Shown here one piece after another: positions 1 to 8,943 of a stretch of DNA of 64,000 nucleotides. Position numbers and translations under genes: made by a program. How positions within the stretch are numbered: position 1 is the first letter of the stretch; every line of letters begins with the position of its first letter. Origin of the DNA: Bryobacterales bacterium (GTDB lineage Bacteria > Acidobacteriota > Terriglobia > Bryobacterales > Bryobacteraceae); assembly GCA_020846745.1 (NCBI GenBank), contig JADLDI010000032.1:124001-188000 (forward strand), read 5' to 3'. The notes under the pieces were generated by a model. The model was not told where the DNA came from. It did no database searches and saw only the letters and a list, made by a program, of their open reading frames with translations.

Positions 1-802
1 CCGGAATGAGCCAGATCAGGACCCAGGTGGTCCAGTAGAAAAATGGAGCTTGCTCCGTGGTGGGATGGTCGACGTACCGGAAAAACCGCATCAGGTCGCC
101 GATTGGTATTTGGAGGTTCAGGTCGAGGTAGAGGCCGAACCAGAGGAGCGCTTCAGCGATGGAGTACTGGCTGTTGAGGTAGGTGGCGCGATAGCGAGGT
201 CGTAACGCGACGATAGCGGCGATGCCGCCGGAGTACATGATCGCGACGTTGAGGCGGTGGGTTGAAGGGGGCGGCTCCCAGGGGGCGGGTAGCCAGGCGA
301 GGAAGAGCATGGCTCCGAGAAAGATATAGGACAGGCCGAAGCGATGCCAGATGCAGAAAGAAACAATCGCAGCAGCGGGCGGGACCCAAAAGTCAGCGTG
401 CTCCTTGCCGAACGCGAGATAGGTTCCGATGGAGAGGAATGCGATTGAGGAGACGAGGAGCGCTTCTTCGATTCCGTAGCGATAGAGGCGGGCGGCGGAA
501 ACGGTGACCTCGGCCGCGGCATAGGCGAGGGCGGCGAACAGGAGCAAGAACGATCCGATTGTGAAGTCGGGGGCATTCTTCAGGAAGGTAAAGAGAAAGA
601 GAGCGGTGATGGCGCCGAGGATGATCGCGGTGAAGAAGAAGAGGACGAGGCGGAGAAAGATGTTGGTGCGGCGGAGGTCGCAAGGGGTGTCCTGCGCCAT
701 GCCGGCGAATTGTTCTGGCGTGATGAAGCCTTGGCTGCGCCAATCGTGGAGCAGGTCGCGAGCGAGGCGCGCTTCTTGACTGGAGTCGGAGTAGGCTCTC
801 AT
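1..802 (-). CDS. DUF2157-like multi-spanning membrane protein (partial, C-terminus beyond window)
   Basis: The reading frame opens at an ATG (802-800) and runs off the left edge, giving at least 267 residues. The N-terminus (MRAYSDSSQEARLARDLL, then a WRSQGFITPEQFAGM segment) resembles the cytoplasmic helical head of DUF2157 proteins. It is followed by a series of hydrophobic helices, including LVLFFFTAIILGAITALF and FLLLFAALAYAAAEVTV. The start codon overlaps the stop of the gene before it by four bases (ATGA), so the two are probably translationally coupled. The neighbour has the same layout, so the pair are likely paralogues or partners in one membrane complex. No biochemical role is known to me; family assignment is by resemblance. 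Confidence 0.75.
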   Translation of the reverse strand, partial: MRAYSDSSQEARLARDLLHDWRSQGFITPEQFAGMAQDTPCDLRRTNIFLRLVLFFFTAIILGAITALFLFTFLKNAPDFTIGSFLLLFAALAYAAAEVTVSAARLYRYGIEEALLVSSIAFLSIGTYLAFGKEHADFWVPPAAAIVSFCIWHRFGLSYIFLGAMLFLAWLPAPWEPPPSTHRLNVAIMYSGGIAAIVALRPRYRATYLNSQYSIAEALLWFGLYLDLNLQIPIGDLMRFFRYVDHPTTEQAPFFYWTTWVLIWLIP

Positions 803-1743
803 GGCTGCCTTCCGAAGCGGCGCGCGATGGCGACGATGGTGATGAGCATGGCCGTGCCGGTGACGGTGAAGTAACCGAAGATGACGGTGTCGCCGGTCAT
901 GCCGCGGACGAGCACGGCGCTGATGCCGATGTAACCGTAGAGGGCGGCATACGCTACGAAGGGAAACTCACGGTTTTTGAGGCCCCAGGCGAGGGACGCT
1001 CCGCAGGCGAGAATAAGGCCGAGCAGCCAGGGTAAGCTGCCGTCGCGATTGAACGTTCCGGAGACGAGCGCGCAGAAGAGCACATTGGCGGCGAGGTTGA
1101 GATACGCCCCGAGAAAGTGGGGTTTCAGGTTGTGGCGGGCGAGGTTGGCGCCGGCGATGGAGATGAGGAGGCTGTAAAGAATCGCGTAGTAGCGGTATGA
1201 CTCGTCCTGGTGGGAAGGCCAGCGGGAGATGGTGAGGCCGAACCATCCGGCGAGGGCGGAGAGGGCGAGCGAGAGGACGAAGCGGTTGTCGAAGCGGTAG
1301 GCGAGAGAGAAGAAGAAGGCGGCGGTGGAGAGGAGGTACAGGTCCCATTGGCCGGAGAGCAGATGGAACTGTGTCTCGATGTAGGAGAGTTCGAGCGACC
1401 AGAGGAGGCAGCCGAAATACAGGACGTAGTCGAAGACAAGGCTGGGCGGTGGAATTTCGGCGCGAGACCAGGCAGGCGCGCGGGAGAAGGTGTAGTAGAG
1501 CGAGGCGGCGAGGGCGGCGGTGAGGATGGAGAGGAGGAGGACGTCGCCGAGTTGCTGGGAGAAGGTGGTGACGGTCAAGCCGAGGCCGGCGATGAAGACG
1601 AGAATGCCGGCGAAGAGGAGGATGTTGAGTTCGAGGAAGACGGAGAAGGGCTTGCCTTGGGAGAGGTCGGCGAGGACGGCATGCTGTTCGGGCGATAGGA
1701 CGCCGGACTGCTTCCACTGATCGAGGCGGGTGAGGATGGTCAT
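799..1743 (-). CDS. DUF2157-like membrane protein
   Basis: This 314-residue protein starts MTILTRLDQWKQSGVLSPEQ, a soluble head of the type found at the front of DUF2157 proteins. About ten hydrophobic segments follow (for example NILLFAGILVFIAGLGLTV and a C-terminal GTAMLITIVAIARRFG). An upstream in-frame ATG at 1806 exists, but it would overlap the preceding DUF1501 gene by 35 bases; the start at 1743 leaves a 28-base gap and is preferred, although no strong ribosome binding site is visible. It overlaps the next membrane-protein gene by four bases. The gene follows the PSD1-DUF1501 pair and may share its transcript. Function is unknown. Confidence 0.8.
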   Translation of the reverse strand: MTILTRLDQWKQSGVLSPEQHAVLADLSQGKPFSVFLELNILLFAGILVFIAGLGLTVTTFSQQLGDVLLLSILTAALAASLYYTFSRAPAWSRAEIPPPSLVFDYVLYFGCLLWSLELSYIETQFHLLSGQWDLYLLSTAAFFFSLAYRFDNRFVLSLALSALAGWFGLTISRWPSHQDESYRYYAILYSLLISIAGANLARHNLKPHFLGAYLNLAANVLFCALVSGTFNRDGSLPWLLGLILACGASLAWGLKNREFPFVAYAALYGYIGISAVLVRGMTGDTVIFGYFTVTGTAMLITIVAIARRFGRQP

Positions 1744-1771
1744 GGCGTGGCGGTTAGCGGGCTTGTGATCG

Positions 1772-3160
1772 CTAGGCCGTGAGCAATTCGCGGATGACGC
1801 GGCCATGGACGTCTGTCAGGCGGAAGTCGCGGCCGCCGAAGCGGAAGGTGAGGCGTTCGTGGTTGATGCCCAAGAGGTGGAGGATGGTGGCATGAAGGTC
1901 GTGAATGTCGAGCGGGTTTTCCGTGACGCGATAACCGTAGTCGTCGGTGGCGCCGAAGATCGTTCCTTTGCGGACACCGCCGCCGGCTAGCCAGAGGCTG
2001 AAGCCGGAGGGGTTGTGGTCGCGACCGTCCTTGCCTTGGGCGAAGGGTGCGCGACCGAATTCGCCGGACCAGATGACGAGGGTATTGTCGAGCAGGCCGC
2101 GGGCTTTGAGGTCTTTCAGCAGGGCGGCGATGGGCTGGTCGCAAACGAAGGCGTTGGCGGCGTGGCCGGATTTGAGGCCGCCGTGCTGGTCCCATGTGTT
2201 GCCGCCGCCTAAACCTTTGGGGCCGACCATGGTGATTTCGACGAAGCGGACGCCGCGCTCGACCAAGCGCCGGGCGAGCAGGCACTGGCGGGCATAGGCG
2301 GCTTTGTACTCGTTGTCGGAATCCATGCCGTAGAGCTTTCTGGTGGCTTCGGATTCGTTGCGGAGGTCGACCAATTCGGGAACGGCGGCTTGCATGCGGA
2401 AGGCGGTTTCGTAGTTCCGGATGGCCGCTTCCACCTGCATGTTGGGTCCGTTGGATTCGAGGAAGCGGCGGTCGAGTTTGTCCACGAAGGCGAGGCGACC
2501 GCGCTGCATTTCAGCAGGTTCCTTGGGCGTGATGTTGTCGAGGGGCTCTTTGCGTTCGGGGAACAGGAACGAGCCCTGATGAACAGCGGGGAGGAAGCCG
2601 TTGCCGAAGATATTGATGCCGCCGAGGGGGATTTCGCCGCTGCCGAGGACGACGAAACCGGGCAGGTCTTTCGAGGGACTGCCAAGGCCGTAGCTGACCC
2701 AGGCGCCCATGGTGGGGAAGCCGTTGAAGGGCTGGCCGGAGTGGAAGAAGAAGTTGGCCTGGGCGTGCTCCATGAACTTGGCGGTCATGGAGCGGATGAC
2801 GCAGAGGTCGTCGGCACATTCGCCCATGTGCGGGAAGAGCGCGCTGACGGGGATGCCGCTTTGGCCGTAGTTTTTGAATTCCCACGGGCTGGGGAAGATT
2901 GAGCCGTTGTCGTTGAACATCGTACGGTCGATGGAGAACGGGACCGGCTGTCCGGCTTCCTTTTGGAGGCGGGGCTTGGGGTCGAACGAGTCGATGTGCG
3001 AGACGCCGCCGGACATGTAGCAGAAGATGACGTGCTGGACCTTGGGCGTATGGTGCGGTTTGAGTTCTTCGGCGAGCAGGGTGTTGAGGGCGAGGGCGCC
3101 GAAGCCCATCGAGGCTTGGGTGAGGAGGTCGCGACGGGAGAGGGGGCGCCTAGCGGACAT
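1772..3160 (-). CDS. DUF1501 family Tat-exported protein (sulfatase-fold)
   Basis: A 462-residue protein of the DUF1501 family, whose fold is related to alkaline phosphatases/sulfatases and whose role is not established. The start at 3160 has an AAGGA ribosome binding site and lies inside the last codons of the upstream PSD1 gene (11-base overlap); an ATG 30 bases further up is less likely. The leader MSARRPLSRRDLLTQASMGF carries a twin-arginine motif (SRRDLL). Family hallmarks seen are FCYMSGGVSHIDSFDPKP near residue 50, a conserved GGGNTWDQHG, LVIWSGEFGRAPF and a C-terminal NPLDIHDLHATILHLLG. Genes of this family are almost always paired with DUF1549/DUF1553 proteins, as here, which implies a joint periplasmic job. 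Confidence 0.9.
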   Translation of the reverse strand: MSARRPLSRRDLLTQASMGFGALALNTLLAEELKPHHTPKVQHVIFCYMSGGVSHIDSFDPKPRLQKEAGQPVPFSIDRTMFNDNGSIFPSPWEFKNYGQSGIPVSALFPHMGECADDLCVIRSMTAKFMEHAQANFFFHSGQPFNGFPTMGAWVSYGLGSPSKDLPGFVVLGSGEIPLGGINIFGNGFLPAVHQGSFLFPERKEPLDNITPKEPAEMQRGRLAFVDKLDRRFLESNGPNMQVEAAIRNYETAFRMQAAVPELVDLRNESEATRKLYGMDSDNEYKAAYARQCLLARRLVERGVRFVEITMVGPKGLGGGNTWDQHGGLKSGHAANAFVCDQPIAALLKDLKARGLLDNTLVIWSGEFGRAPFAQGKDGRDHNPSGFSLWLAGGGVRKGTIFGATDDYGYRVTENPLDIHDLHATILHLLGINHERLTFRFGGRDFRLTDVHGRVIRELLTA

Positions 3161-6100
3161 AGAGGAATTCCTTGAGGTTGAAGAGGGCATGGGCGAGGTC
3201 GCGGCGGGAGGTTGCAGCGAGGTAAGACTTCATGTCGTCAGCTTCGGCGGGAGTGGCCGGGCGGCCGACGGCGCGGAGGAACATGGTTTCCGCTTCCTCG
3301 TTTTGTTGGGCCCATCTGCCGGCCTGTTCGATGACGAACGGGCTATTCATGAGGGCGAGCGATTGGGCGGGGACGTTGGTGACGTCGCGTACGCCGCGCG
3401 TGGTGGAGGGCTTGGGAACGTCGAAGACTTCGAGGAGCGGATCGGTGGCGTTGCGGCGGATTTCGAGGTAGACGCTGCGGCGTCCGTTGCCGTTGAGAGG
3501 GCCTTTGGGACGGTCGTCCTTGGTCTTGCCGGTTTCGTGGGAGTAGTAGACGGGGACCGAAGCGCCGTACATTTTGGTATCGAGCTGGCCGGAGACGGCG
3601 AGCATGGTGTCGCGCAGTTCTTCGGCTTCGAGACGGCGCATGGGCATGTGCTGCCACAACGGTTCGGGTTCGGCGTCGCCGCCCGAGAGCCGGTAGGTTT
3701 GGGACAGAGCGAGCATGCGGGTGAGCTTTTTGATCGACCAACCATCGGCGACGAAGCGTGCGGCGAGGTAGTCGAGCAGTTCGGGGTGGGAGGGTTTGTC
3801 GCCGAGTTTGCCGAAGTTGTCGACGGTGCGGACAATGCCGCGGCGGAACAGGGTGTACCAGACGCGGTTGGCCATGACGCGGGCAGTGAGGGGATTGTCG
3901 GGCGAGGCGACCTCATTGGCGAGTTGGAGGCGCATGGACCGGCGGTCGGCGTAGGGCCGGCTGTTGAGCGCTTCGAGGTAGCGGCGGGGGACGGGCGCGC
4001 CGCGACGGCTGACGGCGCCGCGGATGAGCAGGGGTTGGTCGTCACCGCTCTCTTCGAGGATGCCGGGGGCGTGGCGAGGCAGCGGGACGTCCTGCTCGAG
4101 CTTGCGGTAGCGGTCGAGCAGGGGGCGCACGTCGGGGAGAGCGTCGAGCGATACGGGCAGGAGGTTCTGGCGGATCAGATGGTCGAGAAGAGCGGCCTGT
4201 GTGGCTGTGGCCCGGTTATCGCGCCAGGCTTGGACGGCTTGGCGGAGGGTTGCGGCGATGTGGGTCTGGTAGGCTTGGGGCGAGGCCGGCGGGTCGGCCG
4301 GGAGGAGTGCGGCTACGGCAGGCAGGTCGTCTTTGGGGGTGAGTTCGGTGTTGTGAAACAGGATCTGTTGGACGCCGATCCAGGAGCGGCCCTCCTTGGC
4401 GTCTTTGCCGGGCGGGACGGTAAGCATGTCGGCCGTGGCGAATTCGATGTAGGCAGTGAAGCCTTTCCAGAAGTTGGTGTTCCAACGGATCCAATGAGGT
4501 TTGGAATCGTTGAGGGGGGTGATCTGGTTGTAGATGCCGCCGCGAGGAACGGCGTAGTTCTCAACAATCAGGCGGACGGCTGCGCCGTTTGCGCCCGAGA
4601 CCTTCATGCTGATGTAGTCGGTATCGATCTTGAACCGAGGGGAAGTGATGATGCCGCTGTGCCTGGGGGTGAGCAGGTGTGTGTAGACGCCTTGCGGCAA
4701 GACGCCTGTGATGACTCTGGCGCCTTGGGGTTCGATGGCGATTTCACCCGGCGTGGAGGTGGTATTGAGTCCGTGGATGACCCAACCGGGGTCAGAAGGG
4801 TTGAAGGAGTGGGGGAAGTGTTGGGCGTTGAAGGCGCGGCGGGCGGGGAGTTCGTTGGAGTAGAAATGGGCGGCGGCGGTAAGGTCTAAACGGAACGACT
4901 CGGTTCGCACAGTGAACCAGGGATTGTCTTGCAATAACTGAGCGGCGGCGGTATCGGCTAGCTTGTCCCAGGCTTTGGCTAATTCGGCCTTGATGGCCAA
5001 TTTGGATTGCGCCAGTTCAGCGCGGTTCTTGTTGAGGACAGCGGGTTCGTCTGTGGGTATCTGAGTGGGGCGAGCACTGGCGAAGATGCCGAGCAGGGCG
5101 TAGTAATCGCGCTGGCTGATGGCGTCGAACTTATGGTCGTGACAGCGGGCACAGGAAACGGTCAGCGCTTGGAAGGTTTTGGAGAAGACATCGATCTGGT
5201 TGTCGGTCCACTTGACGCGGTCTTCCCAGGGGTCGACGGGTTGGAAACCGTGCTCGACCATGCGGAATTGGGCGAGGGCGAGGATGGATTCGTTGAGACG
5301 CTCAGTGGGGTTGGTGCGCGGATTGGGGAGCAGGTCGCCGGCGAGGTGCTCGCGGATGAGTTGGTCGTAGGGGACGTCGGCGTTGAAAGCGCGGACGAGG
5401 TAGTCGCGATAGCGCCAAGCGAAGGGGATGGCGGGATCGCCTTCGCTGCCGTGCGATTCGGTATAGCGCATGAGGTCCATCCAGCGGCGCGCCCAGCGTT
5501 CGCCGAAGCGGGGGGATTCAAGAAGGCGGTCGACTACCTTGTCGTAAGCGTTGGAGGACTGGTCGGCGGTGAAGGACTGGATTTCGGCAGGTGTCGGGGG
5601 AAGCCCCGTGAGGTCGAAGGTGACGCGGCGGAGCCAGGCGGTACGCCCGGCGGGCTTGGCAGGAGTGAGGCCGCGCTGTTCGAGGCGGGCGAGGATGAAA
5701 TAGTCGACGGGTTGGAGGGGCCAGGCTTTGTTTTGGACGTTGTTTTGGAGGGCGGGCAGGCTGACCGGCTGGACGGGCTGCCAGGCCCAGTGTTCGCGGC
5801 GGCGCTTCCGGAGATCAAAGGCGAGTGTCGCATTCGAGGTGGACGGGGCCTCAGCAGGCCAAGGAACTCCGCGGTCGATCCAGGAGGCGAGTGCCGCGAT
5901 TTGAGTTTCGGTGAGTTTCCTGCCAGGCGGCATGCGCTTGGGCATTTCGCCGCGGACGGCTTTCACGAGCAGGCTTTCCGCCGAGCGGCCGGGCACGACG
6001 ACCGGGCCGGCGTCACTTCCTTTGAGCGCGCCTTCGCGAGTGTCGAGGCGAAGTCCGGCAAACGCCACCTTGGCGGCGCCGCTGTGGCACGAGAAGCAGT

Positions 6101-6221
6101 TTTCGGCCAGAAGGGGCCGGACCTGTTTTTCGAAGAACTCGATGTCTTCCGGTGCCGGGACGGCAGCGAGCGCAGGGACCGCGATGCCGAGAGTGAGCAG
6201 AAAGGACAAGAATGGCCGCAT
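3150..6221 (-). CDS. PSD1 domain cytochrome-type protein (DUF1549/DUF1553)
   Basis: This 1023-residue exported protein has a signal peptide (MRPFLSFLLTLGIAVPALA) and then a planctomycete-type cytochrome c domain with CFSCH at residues 42-46. A DUF1549 domain follows at about 170-380 and carries a second CxxCH (CARCHDHKFD, C357/C360/H361). After a beta-rich middle section, a DUF1553 domain fills the C-terminus (PDNPLTARVMANRVW and an RRSVYLEIRRN segment), ending FLYVR. The two CxxCH sites predict covalent haem binding. The downstream DUF1501 gene starts inside its last codons. The family is common in Planctomycetes and Acidobacteria; a role in periplasmic electron transfer or polysaccharide breakdown is only inferred. 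Confidence 0.92.
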   Translation of the reverse strand: MRPFLSFLLTLGIAVPALAAVPAPEDIEFFEKQVRPLLAENCFSCHSGAAKVAFAGLRLDTREGALKGSDAGPVVVPGRSAESLLVKAVRGEMPKRMPPGRKLTETQIAALASWIDRGVPWPAEAPSTSNATLAFDLRKRRREHWAWQPVQPVSLPALQNNVQNKAWPLQPVDYFILARLEQRGLTPAKPAGRTAWLRRVTFDLTGLPPTPAEIQSFTADQSSNAYDKVVDRLLESPRFGERWARRWMDLMRYTESHGSEGDPAIPFAWRYRDYLVRAFNADVPYDQLIREHLAGDLLPNPRTNPTERLNESILALAQFRMVEHGFQPVDPWEDRVKWTDNQIDVFSKTFQALTVSCARCHDHKFDAISQRDYYALLGIFASARPTQIPTDEPAVLNKNRAELAQSKLAIKAELAKAWDKLADTAAAQLLQDNPWFTVRTESFRLDLTAAAHFYSNELPARRAFNAQHFPHSFNPSDPGWVIHGLNTTSTPGEIAIEPQGARVITGVLPQGVYTHLLTPRHSGIITSPRFKIDTDYISMKVSGANGAAVRLIVENYAVPRGGIYNQITPLNDSKPHWIRWNTNFWKGFTAYIEFATADMLTVPPGKDAKEGRSWIGVQQILFHNTELTPKDDLPAVAALLPADPPASPQAYQTHIAATLRQAVQAWRDNRATATQAALLDHLIRQNLLPVSLDALPDVRPLLDRYRKLEQDVPLPRHAPGILEESGDDQPLLIRGAVSRRGAPVPRRYLEALNSRPYADRRSMRLQLANEVASPDNPLTARVMANRVWYTLFRRGIVRTVDNFGKLGDKPSHPELLDYLAARFVADGWSIKKLTRMLALSQTYRLSGGDAEPEPLWQHMPMRRLEAEELRDTMLAVSGQLDTKMYGASVPVYYSHETGKTKDDRPKGPLNGNGRRSVYLEIRRNATDPLLEVFDVPKPSTTRGVRDVTNVPAQSLALMNSPFVIEQAGRWAQQNEEAETMFLRAVGRPATPAEADDMKSYLAATSRRDLAHALFNLKEFLYVR

Positions 6222-6315
6222 GCGGTTCTACCCGGTTTGCGGTCACTGTATCAGACCTGTCGAGAACGCGTCAACGCGCGCCGCGCTAGGCTGGTGATGA
6301 AACGAGGTCCGGTTG

Positions 6316-7296
6316 ATGCAACCACTTAGCTGGAGCGAAATTGTGGAGAAAACGCGCGACTTTCAGGAATCGCGGCTGCTGCTGACGGGCATCGAGCTCG
6401 ATGTGTTTACCGCAGTGGGGAATGGCGCACTGGCGGGGCAGGTAGCCGGGCGCATCGGGGCGGAAGTACGGTCGGCCACGATGCTGCTGGATGCGTTGGT
6501 GGCGATTGGGGCGCTGATCAAGCGGAACGATGTCTACTTCAATACGGCCGATACGGCGCGGTTTCTGGTGGCGGGATCTCCGGATTACCAGCGGCCGGGA
6601 CTGATGCACCGCGTGAACCTGTGGCGGACCTGGTCGACATTGACCGAGGCGGTACGCGCTGGAACGGCGGTGGAGATACCGGGAGTCGAGCGGCGGGACG
6701 ACCAGTCGTGGACCACCAACTTCATTTCAGCAATGCACTCGATTGCGACGCGAGCGGCGATCGAGATGCTGAGGGTGTGCGATGCGGGCGGCGTGAGCCG
6801 GATGCTGGATGTGGGCGGCGGGTCGGGCGCGGTATCGATTGCGTTTGCGCGAGCGAACCCGGAGCTACGGGCGGAGGTGCTCGATCAGCCGGCGGTAGTT
6901 GATCTGGCGCGCCGGTATATCGCTGCGGCTGAGTTGGAGGGTCGGGTAACGGCTAAAGTTGGAGACCTGACGCATGACGAATTCGGGGAAGGGTACGACC
7001 TGGTGGTGTTGTCGGCGATTTGTCACATGCTTAGTCCGGCGGAGAATAGAGATCTGTTCCGGCGGTCGTACCGTGCCCTGAACGATGGGGGCAGGGTGTT
7101 GATTCGGGAATTTATCGTAGGTCCGGACCGAACGGCCCCGAAGCTAGCCGCGCTGTTTGCGTTGAACATGCTGGTGGGAACGCGGGCGGGGTCAACCTAT
7201 ACCGAGCAGGAATATCGTGAGTGGCTGCTGGAGGCGGGCTTCCGCCAAGTGGACCGGCCGGTGGCGGATGGGGATTTCCTGACCGGCAGGCGGTAG
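6316..7296 (+). CDS. SAM-dependent O-methyltransferase (family 2, acetylserotonin-type)
   Basis: A 326-residue protein with the two-part layout of plant/actinomycete O-methyltransferases: an N-terminal winged-helix dimerisation domain (about 10-100) and a Rossmann methyltransferase domain. The SAM-binding motif MLDVGGGSGAVSIAF lies near residue 160, followed by LDQP and later a DLVVLSAICHMLSP stretch. The ATG at 6316 has GAGG nine bases upstream; a TTG directly before it is not needed. It diverges from the PSD1 gene and its stop lies only five bases from the motB stop on the other strand. The substrate, probably a small hydroxylated aromatic or polyketide-like compound, cannot be read from sequence. 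Confidence 0.85.
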   Translation: MQPLSWSEIVEKTRDFQESRLLLTGIELDVFTAVGNGALAGQVAGRIGAEVRSATMLLDALVAIGALIKRNDVYFNTADTARFLVAGSPDYQRPGLMHRVNLWRTWSTLTEAVRAGTAVEIPGVERRDDQSWTTNFISAMHSIATRAAIEMLRVCDAGGVSRMLDVGGGSGAVSIAFARANPELRAEVLDQPAVVDLARRYIAAAELEGRVTAKVGDLTHDEFGEGYDLVVLSAICHMLSPAENRDLFRRSYRALNDGGRVLIREFIVGPDRTAPKLAALFALNMLVGTRAGSTYTEQEYREWLLEAGFRQVDRPVADGDFLTGRR

Positions 7297-7301
7297 CGCC
7301 G

Positions 7302-8129
7302 TTAGTGTTTTGCGGTGTGAGCAGCCGCTTTTGCGGCATTGGCAAAAGCAGTTGGCTCCGCTTTCATGCCGGTGTCGCTCAGGACAACGATATCGACGCG
7401 GCGGTTACGCTGGCGGCCGGTCTCTTCGTGGTTGTTGTCGACGGGGGCGTTATCAGCGTAGCCGGCAATGGAAAAGCGGGCCCGAGGAACTTCGCAACAC
7501 TGGACGACCAACTCCATCATCGCGATGGCGCGGGCGGCGGAGAGTTCCCAATTGCTCTGGAAGCGGGCATCGGCGCGGACCGGAACGGCGTCGGTGTGAC
7601 CTTCGCAGCGGATTGGGTTCGGGAGGGTACGGATCAGGTCGGCGACTTTTTGAACGGCGGAGTAGGTATCGACGGGAATCTCGTCGGTGCCGGACGGGAA
7701 GAAGGCGGACTGCTGGAAGCTGATGACCAGCCCCCGATCTTCCATGGTGAGCTGCATTTGGCCGGTGTTGATCTCTTTCAGAAGCTTCTCTTCGAGGTCC
7801 TTCTTGGCGGCCTTGAGATCGATGTTGCGGCCTTGCTTCGTTTCATCCCCGACGAGTTTGGATTGGCCGCCGGGGCCGCGTAATTGAGCGTTGCCTTTAC
7901 CTTTGTCGTCCGGGGTTCCGCCGAGGATGCCGGCGATGGCACTGCCGAAGTGGCCCTGATCGAGAGCTTCTTTCATGGCATCGCTGAATTGTTGTGCTTT
8001 TCCTTTGTCGGTTTGGGAGCTGGCGAACATGACTACGAAGAATGCGAACAGCAGAGTAATGAAATCGGCATACGATACCAACCACCGCTCGTGATTCTCG
8101 TGTTCCTGCTTTTTACTCCGCCGGGCCAC
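7302..8129 (-). CDS. motB: flagellar motor stator protein MotB
   Basis: MotB anchors the proton-driven stator to peptidoglycan. From the preferred GTG start at 8129 the product has 275 residues: a short basic tail, one transmembrane helix (SYADFITLLFAFFVVMFA, with the proton-binding Asp at residue 22), a linker, and an OmpA-type peptidoglycan-binding domain with EGHTDAVPV and RRVDIVVLSD. The GTG is chosen because an AAAGG site sits eight bases upstream and because the homologous region begins with ARRSKKQEHENHERW; a longer start at 8159 would extend further into motA. Even so it overlaps motA by 17 bases, which indicates translational coupling. The linker is Gln/Gly-rich. Confidence 0.93.
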   Translation of the reverse strand: MARRSKKQEHENHERWLVSYADFITLLFAFFVVMFASSQTDKGKAQQFSDAMKEALDQGHFGSAIAGILGGTPDDKGKGNAQLRGPGGQSKLVGDETKQGRNIDLKAAKKDLEEKLLKEINTGQMQLTMEDRGLVISFQQSAFFPSGTDEIPVDTYSAVQKVADLIRTLPNPIRCEGHTDAVPVRADARFQSNWELSAARAIAMMELVVQCCEVPRARFSIAGYADNAPVDNNHEETGRQRNRRVDIVVLSDTGMKAEPTAFANAAKAAAHTAKH

Positions 8130-8937
8130 TGGGAACGCCTTTCTTGCCCGCCGCTCCACCGCCGTGAGGCGCGAACGCTTCGAGTTTGCTACGAATCAGT
8201 TTGGGGTTGAGCCCTTCGACAATGCCGACGATGCCTTCGAGGATCATCTCTTTGACCTGCATGGCCTCGTGTGCGCGGGCCTTGATCTTGTTAGCCACAG
8301 GCAAAAAGAAGATGTTGGCGACACCCACGCCGTAGACGGTGGCCACAAAGGAAACAGCGATGCCATGGCCGACCTTTTCGATGTCGGCCAAATCTTTCAT
8401 GACCTGAATGAGACCCAACACGGCGCCGATGATGCCGACCGTAGGGGCATAACCTCCGGCTGCTTCGAAGACCTTGGCCTCTGATTCCGCAATGTGTTCT
8501 TCCATCCCCATTTCGAGTTCGAGCATTTTGCGGAGTTCCTGGATGTCGGTGCCGTCGACGGCAAGATTGAGGCCTTTCCGGAGGAATGGATCCTGGATAG
8601 TGGCCGCGTCCTGTTCGAGGGCCACGATTCCGTTTTTCCGGGCTTTATTGGCGTACTCGATCAATTGCTCGATGACGGATTCCATCGGTGCGGACTTCTG
8701 CATAAAGACTTGACCAAGCTTTTTCATAGCGCTGATACAGATTGGCAGTGGCGTGCTGATGAAGACGGCGCCGATGGTTCCGCCGAGCACGATGATTGCC
8801 GCCGTGTATTGCGCAATGTCTTTGATCGCGCCGCCTTCTAAGAGGAGGCCGCCGACAATACCACCGATCGCCACCAACAAGCCCAGCAACGTTGCAATGT
8901 CGGGCTTGACGCCACCCGTTTTCGGCTGATCTGCCAT
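8113..8937 (-). CDS. motA: flagellar motor stator protein MotA
   Basis: MotA forms the stator ion channel with MotB and drives the rotor. The 274-residue product has the usual four membrane helices: IATLLGLLVAIGGIVGGLLL near the start, a second at about 43-65, and a closely spaced pair around 150-210 (GGYAPTVGIIGAVLGLIQVM and GIAVSFVATVYGVGVANIFF), with the cytoplasmic loop between helices 2 and 3. The Pro-Thr-Val-Gly-Ile-Ile-Gly motif is typical. It starts six bases after the end of flbD and overlaps motB by 17 bases, giving an flbD-motA-motB operon. Homopentameric PomA-like proteins are close relatives, so coupling to Na+ instead of H+ is not excluded. Confidence 0.94.
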   Translation of the reverse strand: MADQPKTGGVKPDIATLLGLLVAIGGIVGGLLLEGGAIKDIAQYTAAIIVLGGTIGAVFISTPLPICISAMKKLGQVFMQKSAPMESVIEQLIEYANKARKNGIVALEQDAATIQDPFLRKGLNLAVDGTDIQELRKMLELEMGMEEHIAESEAKVFEAAGGYAPTVGIIGAVLGLIQVMKDLADIEKVGHGIAVSFVATVYGVGVANIFFLPVANKIKARAHEAMQVKEMILEGIVGIVEGLNPKLIRSKLEAFAPHGGGAAGKKGVPSGPAE

Positions 8938-8943
8938 GACGGC

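Noticed and set aside
1744..1806. Longer start for the DUF2157-like protein at 1806
   Set aside because: It would overlap the DUF1501 gene by 35 bases and add 21 residues without hydrophobic or family character.
3027..4889. A 620-codon open frame on the plus strand, antisense to the PSD1 gene
   Set aside because: It is a GC-rich shadow frame of a well-supported gene; composition is Gly/Val/Ala-biased, with no recognisable domain. The same reasoning removes long antisense frames at 5007-6329, 32510-34207 and 36055-37260.
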